Assembly: GCF_900107685.1 (NCBI RefSeq)
Contig: NZ_FNRQ01000001.1
Location: 62,001-126,000 of the forward strand
Reading direction: 5' to 3'
From: Paraburkholderia sartisoli
Lineage (GTDB): Bacteria; Pseudomonadota; Gammaproteobacteria; Burkholderiales; Burkholderiaceae
Length of the DNA: 64,000 nt
The position numbers were made by a program, and so were the translations under genes. The notes below the pieces were generated by a model that was not told the origin of the DNA, did no database searches, and saw only the letters and a list, made by a program, of their open reading frames with translations. Below, one piece after another: positions 24,400 through 33,741 of this stretch. Position 1 is the first letter of the stretch. Each line of letters starts with the position of its first letter.

Positions 24400-26244
24400 T
24401 CAGCCGTCGTCCATGCTTTGCGATTCGATGCGCCCGCGCAGGAGCGCATCGCTTTCGGCGCTGTCGATCAGGACGAAACCCGAAGGTTCCTGTTTCGCCC
24501 GACGCTTCGCCAGCGCCGCAACCGAGGCGATTTCCTCGCTCGTATAGCGCGCGTCGCTATCCGGTTTCACGCGCACGCTGCCGATCGCCATCGTCACGAA
24601 ACTGAAGAACGTCGAATTGCCGCGCCGGTCTTCGCCGTGAATGCCGCCCGCCAGCCGGTCTGCCGGCGCGTAGAAACGCTGCGCGCCTTCGTTGAAGGCG
24701 TGGATCGCGCCCATTGCCCGTTCGAGCCAGTCCTCGCTCTGGAACAGGATCAGGAAATCGTCGCCGCCGACGTGCCCGAGAAAATCGCGCGTCGGCTCGC
24801 ACACGTCGGCGAGCACGGCGGCCGCGAACTTCAGCACCTCGTCGCCCTGCCAGTAGCCGTATTCGTCGTTGAACGGCTTGAAGTGATTCAGGTCGACGTA
24901 GCACGCGCAGAACGTGGCATCGTTGTTGACGAGCCGCCCGATGTGCGAGCTGATCGGAATGTTGCCCGGCAGGAACGTCAGCGGATTCGCGTAGCGCGCC
25001 GCTTCGATGCGCACCTCCGTGACCGCGCGCACGAGTTTCTCGCCGGTGCCGAGGCCGGCGTACCTGCCGTCATCGGTAATGACGAAGCCGTCGGCGAGAT
25101 AGCGCTGGTCGTCGCTCGCGAGCAGTTTCGCCATCTGCTCGACCGTCATCGATTTTTCGATGACGACCGGCGACGCGTTCGCGAACAGCAGGCACGGGCG
25201 CTTGCCGAACAGCTCGCGGTGATACGGCAGCGCGTAACGGTCCATGAACGCGCGGCGGTTGATGAGCGCGACCGGCTCGTCGTTCTCGACGACGGCAACC
25301 GCATGCAGGTCCGGCAGGCGGTTGAAGAGATCGAGCACGTCGTTATTCGTCGCTTCGCGCGGCAGCGCGGGCGCATGCACGAGCATCCTGTCCGACGCCA
25401 TGCCGCCCGACGGCGATGCGCTCACGGTACGCGTCGTCTCCGGGAACACCGCGATGTGATGCGCGCGGATGGCCTCGCGGGCGTCGTCGCTGACAAGGCG
25501 CGACGGCCGCGCGTGTGGGCGCCCGAAGAAATACCCCTGTCCGCAACCGATCCCCATGTCGCGCACGACGATCAGGTCCGCTTCGTTCTCGATGCCCTCC
25601 GCGACGAGCCGCGCGCCGCTCGCGTTCGCGAAATGCTGCATCGCCTTGACGGCCTCGAACTTGAGCGGGTCGCTCGCGATGTCGTGAATGAAGAAGCGGT
25701 CGATCTTCACGACGTCCGGTTGCAGGCGCACCCACAGGTTCATGCTCGCGTTCGCCGTGCCGTAATCGTCGAGCGCGAACTGCGCGCCGGACGAACGTAG
25801 CGCCCGGATGATCGGCAGGAAGCTGCCGATGTCCGGAATCGCGCTTTGCTCCGTCAGTTCGATCACGATCCGGTTCGCCGCGACGCCCGACTGCCGCAGG
25901 AGCGAAAGCGTGCTCTCACTTGCATCGGCGAGCGCGTGGATGGCGCCGGCGCTGAAGTTGAGAAACAGCTTGCCTTCGCATTCGAGGCGCGCGAATGCCT
26001 CGATGCATGTGCGCGCCGCGGCACGTTCGAGTGCGATCGCGCAGCCTTCGGCTGCCGCCTGCGCGAAGAGCGCGTGCGGCGCTTCCAGCAGCGAGCCGGA
26101 CGGACCGCGGATCAGGCCTTCGTAGCCGAGGATCGTCCCGTCGTCGAAATCGACGATGGGCTGGAACACCGCGGACAGATCGCGACGGGCAATCAGATCT
26201 TCGATGCCCGACGAGGGTTGGCCGAGGGGCGAGCGAACAGACAT
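24400..26244 (-). CDS. EAL-CBS-GGDEF c-di-GMP signalling protein
   Basis: This is a cytoplasmic multidomain protein of 614 residues. The EAL domain (about 20-260) retains YEGLIRG, LFLNFSAG, IELTEQ, ALDDYG, VKIDRFFI, AEGIENE and QGYFFG, consistent with phosphodiesterase activity. Residues 290-420 form a CBS-pair-like region (SMTVEQMAKLL, YLADGFVITDDGRYAGLGT) that may bind a nucleotide. The C-terminal GGDEF domain (about 430-600) has CYVDLNHFKPFND and the signature HVGGDDFLILF. The second acidic residue is Asp rather than Glu, so cyclase activity is doubtful and the domain may bind GTP to control the EAL. EAL-first order is less common than GGDEF-EAL. It is monocistronic. Confidence 0.93.
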   Translation of the reverse strand: MSVRSPLGQPSSGIEDLIARRDLSAVFQPIVDFDDGTILGYEGLIRGPSGSLLEAPHALFAQAAAEGCAIALERAAARTCIEAFARLECEGKLFLNFSAGAIHALADASESTLSLLRQSGVAANRIVIELTEQSAIPDIGSFLPIIRALRSSGAQFALDDYGTANASMNLWVRLQPDVVKIDRFFIHDIASDPLKFEAVKAMQHFANASGARLVAEGIENEADLIVVRDMGIGCGQGYFFGRPHARPSRLVSDDAREAIRAHHIAVFPETTRTVSASPSGGMASDRMLVHAPALPREATNNDVLDLFNRLPDLHAVAVVENDEPVALINRRAFMDRYALPYHRELFGKRPCLLFANASPVVIEKSMTVEQMAKLLASDDQRYLADGFVITDDGRYAGLGTGEKLVRAVTEVRIEAARYANPLTFLPGNIPISSHIGRLVNNDATFCACYVDLNHFKPFNDEYGYWQGDEVLKFAAAVLADVCEPTRDFLGHVGGDDFLILFQSEDWLERAMGAIHAFNEGAQRFYAPADRLAGGIHGEDRRGNSTFFSFVTMAIGSVRVKPDSDARYTSEEIASVAALAKRRAKQEPSGFVLIDSAESDALLRGRIESQSMDDG

Positions 26245-26416
26245 GGACGGGTTTGCCGAAACGAGGGGACTGTCGGCTTAACGGCCGTTATGCGTCGCAA
26301 TTAAGTGAATCTTTCGTGAATCGTTGCACCGTGCTGGTGCGTGGCGGATGTGTTGTGGGTGTCGTTGGCTAGGCCATCCGGCCGAGGTGACGGCGGGCGC
26401 GGCGTCGCGTGAAATA

Positions 26417-26443
26417 ACAAAAAAGCCGCACACGGCGGCTTTC
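26417..26443 (-). terminator. intrinsic terminator downstream of the SBF-like transporter
   Basis: On the minus strand GCCGC and GCGGC form a stem around CGTGT and are followed by TTTTTTG (the A run at 26418-26423 on the plus strand). It lies 80 bases past the end of the transporter gene at 26523. Confidence 0.75.
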
Positions 26444-26522
26444 CAGTTTCACGAGGGTTGTTGCCTCGTCGTACTCTCGCTCAGGAGATTTCATGGTTTA
26501 TCTGTTCGACGCATCCATCCGC

Positions 26523-27548
26523 TCAGCGGCGCGCAACCGTGGCTGGCCCGGCTTCCTTGCTGGCGGCGCGCTTCTCGGGGCTGATATCGCGGGCGCCCCA
26601 GCGCTGCGCGAGCGCGGCACACACCATCAGCTGGATCTGGTGGAACAGCATCAGCGGCAGCACCACGGCCCCCACCGCATGCGAGGCAAAAATCACCTTG
26701 GCCATCGGCACGCCGGCGGCGAGGCTTTTCTTCGAACCGCAGAAGATGATCGTGATCTGATCCGCGCGGTTAAAGCCAAGCCGCTTGCTGACGAACATCG
26801 TGAGCGCGAGCGCGACGGCGAGCAGCACCGAACACACCACGAGGAGGCCCGCCAGGGCGGCGAGCGGAATGTGATGCCAGATGCCTTCGTTCACGGCTTC
26901 GCTGAAGGCGCCATACACCACGAGCAGGATCGAGCCCTGGTCGACGAACTTCAGCACGCCGCGGTTACGCTCGATCCACCGGCCGATCACCGGGCGCAGC
27001 AGCTGCCCGGCCACGAACGGCACGAGCAGTTGCAGCACGATGCTCCATACCGTGTGCCACGCCGAAGTGCCGCTGGCAGCCTGGTTCGTCATGATGACGC
27101 TGACGAGCGCGGGCGTGATGAAGATCCCGAGCAGGCTCGACGCAGACGCACTGCACACCGCGGCGGGCACGTTGCCCTTCGCAATCGAGGTGAACGCAAT
27201 GGAGGACTGGACCGTCGATGGCAGCGTGCAGAGGAAGAGAATGCCCGCATAGAGCGCCGGCGTGACGAGCGGCGAAAGAAGCGGTTTGAGCGCGAGGCCG
27301 AGCAGCGGAAAGAACGCGAACGTGCTTAGCAGCACCACCAGATGCAGTCGCCAGTGCGTTGCGCCCGCGATGATCGCCTCACGCGACAGTTTCGCGCCGT
27401 GCAGGAAAAACAGCAGCCCGACGGCAATGTTCGTCACCCAGTTGAACGCCACGGCTGGCTGGCCGGACACGGGCAGCAGGCTGGCCAGGATGACGGTGCC
27501 GACGAGGCACAGCGTGAAATTGTCGGGAAGCAGTTTGGGGCGGGCCAT
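26523..27548 (-). CDS. SBF-like (bile acid:sodium symporter, YfeH-type) transporter
   Basis: This inner-membrane protein of the bile acid/Na+ symporter superfamily has 341 residues and about ten hydrophobic segments. Motifs include NIAVGLLFFLHGAKLSREAI, LCTLPSTVQSSIAFTSIAKGN in the core, and FCGSKKSLAAGVPMAKVIF near the C-terminus, which are typical of the SBF_like/YfeH subgroup. The ATG at 27548 (MARPKLLPDNF) is chosen over one 27 codons upstream because the family N-terminus begins there. The substrate is unknown; relatives move organic anions. It is monocistronic, with a terminator 80 bases downstream. Confidence 0.9.
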   Translation of the reverse strand: MARPKLLPDNFTLCLVGTVILASLLPVSGQPAVAFNWVTNIAVGLLFFLHGAKLSREAIIAGATHWRLHLVVLLSTFAFFPLLGLALKPLLSPLVTPALYAGILFLCTLPSTVQSSIAFTSIAKGNVPAAVCSASASSLLGIFITPALVSVIMTNQAASGTSAWHTVWSIVLQLLVPFVAGQLLRPVIGRWIERNRGVLKFVDQGSILLVVYGAFSEAVNEGIWHHIPLAALAGLLVVCSVLLAVALALTMFVSKRLGFNRADQITIIFCGSKKSLAAGVPMAKVIFASHAVGAVVLPLMLFHQIQLMVCAALAQRWGARDISPEKRAASKEAGPATVARR

Positions 27549-28079
27549 CTCGGAAATCTCGAAGCAATAGATGCAGTGTGACGCGAAAAACACTGGCGCG
27601 CGAAGAAGGGCGCCGGTCACGAAAAGCAATCAATGGAAACGCCTATTGTCCGGCGTTTTCGATTGAATAAGCAAATTCATTTGATGAATCGATTAATGCG
27701 TATCGCGCATGTTGCAGGCGCGCTACGCCTCTGGTCAAAGGTTCGATTTCGTCTGACGCAATGCATCCGGCTGAATTGACTGACCCGTTCCGGGTCGCCG
27801 GATCAGGTGTGCCGGACTTCTGCAATCCACTCCCCGGAGAACCTTGATTCATGCGATTTTTCACGAAAAACCCTGCCGTAACATGGTGTTACAACCCTTC
27901 CGGCGGCATAACATTTTTTGGCTCGACACGTCGGATGGCCACCCATAAATTACTGCTCACAGGCCATTGGGAAGTCGTCGGGCCCGGTGCCCGGTCGCCG
28001 GTGTACACGACGCTCAAATCAGGTTCCGCCGATGCTCGAACGGTGAACCTGCGGCGGATCGTCGAGCAGGTGAAGGATC
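27549..28079. other. intergenic region between the SBF-like gene and a secreted-protein gene
   Basis: Frames on both strands are open, but none has protein-like composition with a ribosome-binding site. The stretch is less GC-rich than its surroundings. A small dyad (GTAAC at 27879-27883 and GTTAC at 27889-27893) lies in an AT-rich part that may hold the promoter for the downstream gene. Confidence 0.4.
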
Positions 28080-28595
28080 GTGAACGCAGGGTATTCGAGG
28101 GGGTTGCACTGGCTGCTGGGCGCACTGTTTGCGCTCATGGCTACGCTCGCCTTCGCGAAACCGTCGTTTGCTCCGCACGACAACCTGCCTCGCGGTGCCG
28201 CTCCCGGCGGCGGGTTCTTCCGGCCGGTGCAGCAGAATGCGCCGGGCGGTCACTGGTATGGTCTGCAAGCCGCTACCCGCATGGGCCAGGGCGACCGCAA
28301 TCCTGGCATGACCCGACGCCCGGCGCCGGCGTATAGCGGCTTGACGCGCCTTGCCGCACAGGATCGTCCGTTCCGCGCCGACGGCAAGCCGGTCCGTTAT
28401 GCGGGCGCGATCACGCCGGTGAGCGCCGAAGGTCGCCCAGTGCCGCGTCCTCCCGTCAACGCACCGGTTGTCCGCACCGGATCGATCCGTGCCGACGTCG
28501 CCCGCTATAACGAAGAGCGCGGTGCCGTGCGCTCCATTCCCCATCCGCCGGATGACGTTGCGCGTCCACCGCCACCCTCGCCGTATCGCAATTGA
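28080..28595 (+). CDS. secreted hypothetical protein, 171 residues
   Basis: The frame starts with GTG at 28080, preceded by AAGGA. It begins with a clear Sec signal peptide (LHWLLGALFALMATLAFA, about residues 9-26). The mature part is rich in Pro, Gly and Arg (NLPRGAAPGGGFF, PPVNAPVVRTGSI, ending PPPPSPYRN) and low in hydrophobics, so it is likely a disordered periplasmic or exported protein. No domain is recognised. It has no obvious operon partner. The minus-strand frames over the same bases look like shadows. Confidence 0.65.
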   Translation: MNAGYSRGLHWLLGALFALMATLAFAKPSFAPHDNLPRGAAPGGGFFRPVQQNAPGGHWYGLQAATRMGQGDRNPGMTRRPAPAYSGLTRLAAQDRPFRADGKPVRYAGAITPVSAEGRPVPRPPVNAPVVRTGSIRADVARYNEERGAVRSIPHPPDDVARPPPPSPYRN

Positions 28596-29281
28596 GCGCA
28601 GCTGATTGTCGCTGCGGAGCGCCTGCCGTGCCTCGCCGTTCCATACTGAATGAGTCATCACCCTGACTCTGGCGAAGCTCACCCACCCCACGCGAACATT
28701 CTCCTTACACCCGCCTGAACAGATTCCGTGCGTTTGCTGTCCGACATCGCTCAAGATTTCGGTCTCCCGAACGTCATGGCCTGCATGGTTTTCCGCGCCA
28801 GCCCGTCTTTTCCTGCACCTGTGATCAGCCACCGGTCGTCGTCGGGCAGCGGGCGCGCTTCGCTGACGCCCGTCAATATGACGCGCGCGCACCACACTTT
28901 TTTGACCAACCCAATCTTCACGGCACGATTCGGCCTTCGGTGAAGAGCCGGTTGCGGCAACGCATCATGCACGCACGGTTTGCGCGTGCCGCGCGTCTAC
29001 AGGGGCAATGGCCAGCGTGCTTGCGGCGAACTGGAACGCATGTCGCACTGCGGTCTGCGCCAGGTACGAGCGTGCTTTATCAGGCCGTTATCCGAAGAAA
29101 CTAAGCGGGCCCATATACCGGCAATAACCAGACATATTTTTTTTCACAAAAATGGTCCGCAAAGATAGTCTCCGCCCACTGACCCAGATCAGCTCGACGA
29201 CCTGACGGACAACAACAACCGTTTGCGCGAGTGAACCCGCCGCGCCAGCCACGCTTACTTTCGACAAAGACAGGAGAATCC
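28596..29281. other. intergenic region upstream of the porin gene
   Basis: No frame in these 686 bases combines a ribosome-binding site with protein-like composition. The right third is AT-richer, with a run of T at about 29138-29145, and presumably carries the porin promoter and a leader of roughly 100-150 bases. I see no riboswitch fold I can name. Confidence 0.4.
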
Positions 29282-30370
29282 ATGAAAACAAACGTCAGCC
29301 GCACGCTGAAGACCGCTCTCAAGGCAACCGTGATCGCCGGGCTGCTGGCAGGCGCATCGACTGCGTTCGCGCAGTCGAGCGTTCAACTCTATGGACAGGT
29401 AGACGAGTGGGTTGGCTCGCAGAAATTTCCGGGCAACCAGCGGTCGTGGGTTGTGTCGGGTGGCGGGATGTCGACTTCGTACTGGGGCATGAAGGGTGCG
29501 GAAGACCTCGGCAACGGCTACAAGGCGATCTTCACCCTGGAAGGCTTCTTCCTCGCGCAGAACGGTCAGTACGGCCGCTTCACCGGCGACACGATGTTCT
29601 CGCGTAACGCGTACGTCGGTATCGAAGCGCCGTGGGGCACGCTGACCGCCGGCCGCCTGACGACGTCGCTGTTCGTCTCGACGATTCTGTTCAACCCGTT
29701 CACCGACTCGTACGTCTTCTCGCCGATGGTGTATCACACCTATCTCGGCCTTGGCACGTTCCCGACGTACAACACCGATCAGGGCGTGACCGGCGATTCG
29801 GGCTGGAGCAACGCGGTGCAGTATCAGTCGCCGAACTTCAACGGCCTGTCGGCGAGTGCGATGTACGCGCTCGGCAACACGACCGAGAACGGCGCGAAGA
29901 AGTGGAGCGGCCAGGTGCTGTATTTCCACGGCCCGTTCGCGGCGACCGCCGTGTATCAGTACGTGAACTTCAACAACAGCCCGGGCGACCTGACGAATCC
30001 GGGTGCGTCGGGCGTGCTCGGCCTGAAGAGCCAGGGCGTGGGTCAGCTCGGTTTGACGTACGACCTGAAGTACGTGAAGTTCTTCGGCCAGTACATGTAC
30101 ACGAAGAACGATCAGGGCGCGCTTGGTAGCTGGCACGTCAATACGGCGCAGGGCGGCGTGACCGTGCCGGCGGGTCCGGGCACGGTCATGGCGTCGTACG
30201 CGTACTCGCGTGACGGCGGCGGCCTCGACCAGACGCGTCAAACGGCAGCGCTCGGCTACGACTATCCGCTCTCGAAGCGCACGGACGTCTACGCGGCCTA
30301 CATGTACGACAAGATCAGCTCGCAGTCGTCGGGCGACACGTTCGGCGTCGGTATCCGCGCGAAGTTCTAG
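29282..30370 (+). CDS. Gram-negative porin (OmpC-like, trimeric 16-strand)
   Basis: This outer-membrane general porin has 362 residues. The signal peptide (residues 1-31) ends STAFA before QSSVQLYGQVDEW. Alternating barrel strands run through the protein, a Gly-rich turn pattern is seen (GMKGAEDLGNGYKAIFTLEG, the burkholderial porin signature), and the C-terminus is GVGIRAKF with the Phe needed for Bam recognition. AGGAGA lies five bases before the ATG. An intrinsic terminator follows about 90 bases after the stop. The gene stands alone; porin expression is often osmotically or nutrient controlled, but nothing here shows which. Confidence 0.95.
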   Translation: MKTNVSRTLKTALKATVIAGLLAGASTAFAQSSVQLYGQVDEWVGSQKFPGNQRSWVVSGGGMSTSYWGMKGAEDLGNGYKAIFTLEGFFLAQNGQYGRFTGDTMFSRNAYVGIEAPWGTLTAGRLTTSLFVSTILFNPFTDSYVFSPMVYHTYLGLGTFPTYNTDQGVTGDSGWSNAVQYQSPNFNGLSASAMYALGNTTENGAKKWSGQVLYFHGPFAATAVYQYVNFNNSPGDLTNPGASGVLGLKSQGVGQLGLTYDLKYVKFFGQYMYTKNDQGALGSWHVNTAQGGVTVPAGPGTVMASYAYSRDGGGLDQTRQTAALGYDYPLSKRTDVYAAYMYDKISSQSSGDTFGVGIRAKF

Positions 30371-30457
30371 GCGTCATAGCGTCGCACACGCGCATCACGG
30401 GTCTCGTTCGCAGCGCAACGCGGCCCGGCCTGAAAACGGCGCCGCGAGAAGTCCTGG

Positions 30458-30491
30458 AGCCTCACCTCCTTTCGGAGCGTGGGGCTTTTTT
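30458..30491 (+). terminator. intrinsic terminator of the porin gene
   Basis: AGCCTCAC at 30458-30465 pairs with GTGGGGCT at 30479-30486 (one G-T wobble) and is followed by a T run to 30491. Confidence 0.75.
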
Positions 30492-30587
30492 GTTCGCGCT
30501 CAACCGGGTCCTGTCGCGCTTTCCTCACTGATCCTTGATAAAGTCTTTCCGACAGTCCCGATTCATTCCTGTTGTGAGCGATTAGCC

Positions 30588-31526
30588 ATGGATACCCTCG
30601 TCAGCATGAAAGTGTTTCGCCACGTCGTCGAAGCGGGCAGCTTCGTCGCCGCGGCGGAGCGGATGGATATTTCGGCTGCGATGGCGAGCAAGCATGTGAT
30701 GCATCTCGAGCAGCAGCTCGGTGCGCGCCTGCTCAACCGCACGACGCGCCGGGTGGCCCCAACCGAGGCCGGCCGCGAATACTACGAACGGCTCTCGCAG
30801 GTGCTGACCGAACTCGACGAAGCCGGGCAGGCGGTCGGCGCGGTGAGCGTGGTGCCGCAAGGCAAGCTGCGGGTTTCGTCGCTCACGGCGTTCGGGTTGA
30901 GTCACGTGATGAGCGCGCTGGCCGATTACGCGGCGCGGTTTCCGCAGGTCACGGTCGACATCACGTTGTCGGATCGCGTCGTCGAACTGATCGACGAAGG
31001 GTTCGACGTCGCGATCCGGGCGTCGCCGACAGGCTTGAAGTCGTCTTCGCTGATCGCGCGGCAGATCGCGCTGGCGCACATCGTGCTGTGCGCTTCGCCG
31101 GATTATCTGCGCCGCCACGGCACGCCGAAGACGCTCGCCGACCTCGAAAAGCACAACTTCATCCAGTACACCGGCGTGTCGGCGCAGGACCTCGCGCAGG
31201 GCGTCGATCTGGCCGGCGCGCGCCTGCGCCTCGCCGGCAACATGATCGTCAACCATCTGGAGGCGCAGCGCGTCGTCGTGCTGCAGGGTGCCGGCATCGC
31301 GATGCTCGGCACCGAAGTGATCGGCGACGACCTCGCGGCCGGCCGGCTCGTGCCGCTCCTCGTCGATGAACTTGCGCCGCGCGAGTTGCCGATTCACGTC
31401 GTGTACGCGAGCCGGCGGCATCTGTCGGCGAAGGTGCGTTCGTTCGTCGATTTTCTCGCCGAACGGTTTGCGAGCGAGACGCTCTGGCCGACGCTCGATC
31501 AGATCAAGGCCGCCGCCGTGCGCTGA
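30588..31526 (+). CDS. LysR family transcriptional regulator
   Basis: The 312-residue product has the winged helix at its N-terminus (MKVFRHVVEAGSFVAAAERMDISAAMASKHVMHLEQQLGARLLNRTTRRV, about residues 7-56) and a two-lobed effector domain from residue 90. It belongs to the CrgA-like group often found in Burkholderiales. The ATG at 30588 matches the family start, with only a weak GAG upstream. It follows the porin terminator and is convergent with the nitronate monooxygenase gene. The nearest plausible target is not divergent from it, so no target can be named. Confidence 0.93.
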   Translation: MDTLVSMKVFRHVVEAGSFVAAAERMDISAAMASKHVMHLEQQLGARLLNRTTRRVAPTEAGREYYERLSQVLTELDEAGQAVGAVSVVPQGKLRVSSLTAFGLSHVMSALADYAARFPQVTVDITLSDRVVELIDEGFDVAIRASPTGLKSSSLIARQIALAHIVLCASPDYLRRHGTPKTLADLEKHNFIQYTGVSAQDLAQGVDLAGARLRLAGNMIVNHLEAQRVVVLQGAGIAMLGTEVIGDDLAAGRLVPLLVDELAPRELPIHVVYASRRHLSAKVRSFVDFLAERFASETLWPTLDQIKAAAVR

Positions 31527-31562
31527 GCCTGATCGGCCCAACGCAGGACGGCTAACGCCGCG

Positions 31563-32516
31563 CTAGATGCGCAGCCGCGACTTTGCCGCTTCGTATTCCT
31601 GCTTCAGACGCGCGACGAGTTCGCCCACCGAAGGCACGTCGTCCATCAGGCCGACGCCCTGGCCTGCGCCCCAGATGTCTTTCCACGCCTTGGCCTTGTC
31701 GCCGCCAAAGTTCATCTTGGTCTTGTCGGATTCCGGCAGTGCGTCCGGATCCAGTCCGGCGTTCACGATGCTCTCGCGGATGTAGTTGCCATGCACGCCC
31801 GTGAAGAGATTCGTGTAGATGATGTCCGATGCGCTGGAATTCACGATCGCGTGCTTGTAGCTTTCGACCGCGTGCGCTTCCTGCGTCGCGATAAAGCGCG
31901 TGCCCATGTAGGCGAGATCGGCGCCCATTGCCTGGGCCGCCAGGATCGAACCGCCGTTGGCGATCGCGCCCGACAGCACGATCGGGCCGTCGAACATTTT
32001 TCGCACTTCGCCGGTCAGCGCGAACGGCGACGTGGTGCCCGCGTGACCACCGGCGCCGGCCGCGACGAGAATCAGGCCGTCGACGCCCGCTTCCAGCGCT
32101 TTCGCCGCGTGCCGCAGGTTGATCACGTCGTGCAGCACGATGCCGCCGTAGCCATGCACGGCGTCGATGATTTCCTTCGACGGCGCGCGCAGGCTGGTGA
32201 TGAAAATCGGAATCCTGTGTTCGACGCACACGCGCACGTCGTGCTCCAGCCGCGTATTCGACTGATGGACGATCTGGTTGACCGCGATCGGCCCGATCAC
32301 CGCGTGCGGATTCGCGGCCTTGTGCTCGGCAAGCGATGCCTGGATCTGCGTGAGCCACTCGTCGAGCAGTTCGGCGGGGCGCGCGTTCAGCGCGGGAAAG
32401 GAACCGACGATACCGGCCTTGCATTGCGCAAGCACGAGTTCGGGATAGCTGACGATGAACATCGGCGAGGCGACGACGGGCAACGCAAGATTCTGCAGGA
32501 CGGCGGGCAATGCCAT
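31563..32516 (-). CDS. nitronate monooxygenase (NMO/FabK-like flavoprotein)
   Basis: This FMN-dependent cytoplasmic enzyme oxidises propionate 3-nitronate and other alkyl nitronates, and so detoxifies nitro compounds. The 317-residue TIM barrel shows LPVVASPMFIVS at the start, the FMN-binding glycine stretch GLILVAAGAGGHAGTTSPFAL with the catalytic His of class I enzymes, and GAIANGGSILAAQAMGADLAYMGTRF for phosphate binding. AAGGAGA lies upstream of the ATG at 32516; the ATG 11 codons earlier is less likely. It is divergent from a haloacetate-dehalogenase-like gene, with a palindrome between them. Confidence 0.93.
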   Translation of the reverse strand: MALPAVLQNLALPVVASPMFIVSYPELVLAQCKAGIVGSFPALNARPAELLDEWLTQIQASLAEHKAANPHAVIGPIAVNQIVHQSNTRLEHDVRVCVEHRIPIFITSLRAPSKEIIDAVHGYGGIVLHDVINLRHAAKALEAGVDGLILVAAGAGGHAGTTSPFALTGEVRKMFDGPIVLSGAIANGGSILAAQAMGADLAYMGTRFIATQEAHAVESYKHAIVNSSASDIIYTNLFTGVHGNYIRESIVNAGLDPDALPESDKTKMNFGGDKAKAWKDIWGAGQGVGLMDDVPSVGELVARLKQEYEAAKSRLRI

Positions 32517-32656
32517 GGCGCAAGTCTCCTTGTGGGCGGAACGGTACACGCGGTGCGAGGCGCGCCCGGTCCTGTGAGTGTAGCGGCTGAGCGCAGCGGA
32601 CGAGGCCGGCGCGGCGCGCGCCGTTCGTCATCAGCGTATCAGCGCATCATTTTTCA

Positions 32657-32668
32657 GAACGATCGTTC
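32657..32668. promoter_or_regulatory. 12-bp perfect palindrome between the nitronate monooxygenase and dehalogenase genes
   Basis: GAACGATCGTTC reads the same on both strands. It lies about 140 bases from each divergent start, close to a TATAAG that may be a -10 element. TetR-type repressors often bind such sites. No TetR gene is adjacent. Confidence 0.45.
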
Positions 32669-32801
32669 GATTATAAGGGAATAGTACGGACGTGCTTGTG
32701 AAGGAGTGTTCGGTTTTCATGGATTGGTGGTCTGGGACACCTCCCGGGGACACATCCCCCTTCTACAATGCCGGGACACACAAAATGACCAGAGGCCAGC
32801 C

Positions 32802-33692
32802 ATGTCGTTCGAGGAATTCACGCCGTTTCGCGTCGCCGCCGGCGATATCGACATTTTCGGCGTCAAGGGCGGCGCGGGGCCGCCGCTCCTGCTGCTGCAC
32901 GGCCATCCACAGACGCACATGATCTGGCATCGCTGCGCCGCCCGGCTGGCCGACCATTTCACCGTGATCGCCACCGACCTGCGCGGCTACGGCGCATCGG
33001 CGAAACCGGCGAGCGACGCGTCGCACACACCCTATTCGAAGCGCGCGATGGCGGCGGATCAGGTTGCGCTCATGAAGCACTTCGGCTTCGAGCGCTTTCT
33101 GGTGTGCGCGCACGATCGCGGCGCACGCGTCGCGCACCGGATGGCGCTCGATCATCCGGACGCCGTCGAGCGTCTGATGCTGCTCGACATCGCGCCGACG
33201 CTCGCGATGTACGAAGCCACCGATCGCACGTTCGCCACGCTTTATTTCCACTGGTTCTTCCTGATCCAGCCCGAGCCGCTGCCGGAGACGCTGATCGGCG
33301 CGCATCCCGATGTGTACGTCGATCGCGTGATGGGCGGCCGTCATGCCGGGCTTGCGCCGTTCGCGCCCGAAGCGCTCGCCGCGTATCGCGACGCATTGCG
33401 CCAGCCGGGCGCGGTCCATGCCATGTGCGAGGACTACCGGGCGTCCGCGACGATCGATCTGGAGCACGACCGCGCCGACATCGAGCGCGGTCACAAGATC
33501 GGCTGTCCGTTGCGCGTGCTGTGGGGCGCGCAGGGCGTCGTCGAAAAATGCTTCGAGCCGCTCGACGAGTGGCGGCACGTTGCGCGCGATGTCAGCGGAC
33601 GCGCGCTGCCGTGCGGGCATTACATTCCGGAAGAAGCGCCGGATGCGCTCGTCGCTGAAATGCTCGCGTTCTTCGAAGCCGTCGATCAGTAA
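32802..33692 (+). CDS. alpha/beta hydrolase of the fluoroacetate/haloacetate dehalogenase type
   Basis: This cytoplasmic hydrolase is predicted to cleave the carbon-halogen bond of haloacetates. The 296-residue product has the oxyanion region HGHPQTHMIWH and the nucleophile loop AHDRGAR (D105, with R106 and R109 for carboxylate binding). It also has the third acid D129 (LLDIAP), the halide-binding pair H150 and W151 (LYFHWFF), Y212 (EDYRAS) and the catalytic His H273 (CGHYIPEE). These correspond one for one to residues known in fluoroacetate dehalogenases. Epoxide hydrolases lack the HW plus Tyr set, so dehalogenation is favoured. AGAGG precedes the ATG. The gene is divergent from the nitronate monooxygenase gene. 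Confidence 0.9.
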   Translation: MSFEEFTPFRVAAGDIDIFGVKGGAGPPLLLLHGHPQTHMIWHRCAARLADHFTVIATDLRGYGASAKPASDASHTPYSKRAMAADQVALMKHFGFERFLVCAHDRGARVAHRMALDHPDAVERLMLLDIAPTLAMYEATDRTFATLYFHWFFLIQPEPLPETLIGAHPDVYVDRVMGGRHAGLAPFAPEALAAYRDALRQPGAVHAMCEDYRASATIDLEHDRADIERGHKIGCPLRVLWGAQGVVEKCFEPLDEWRHVARDVSGRALPCGHYIPEEAPDALVAEMLAFFEAVDQ

Positions 33693-33741
33693 GGGCGACG
33701 CGTGCTTTTTCGTTCGCCGGCCACGGGCTGCGGGTTGTCGA

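Noticed and set aside
27851..28336. Plus-strand frame of 161 codons before the secreted protein gene
   Set aside because: Its second half is the shifted frame of the signal-peptide protein and is Arg/Cys-rich. No good ribosome-binding site is present.
28014..28895. Minus-strand frame of 293 codons opposite the secreted protein gene
   Set aside because: Its composition is Arg/His-rich, and the plus strand has a convincing signal peptide and ribosome-binding site.
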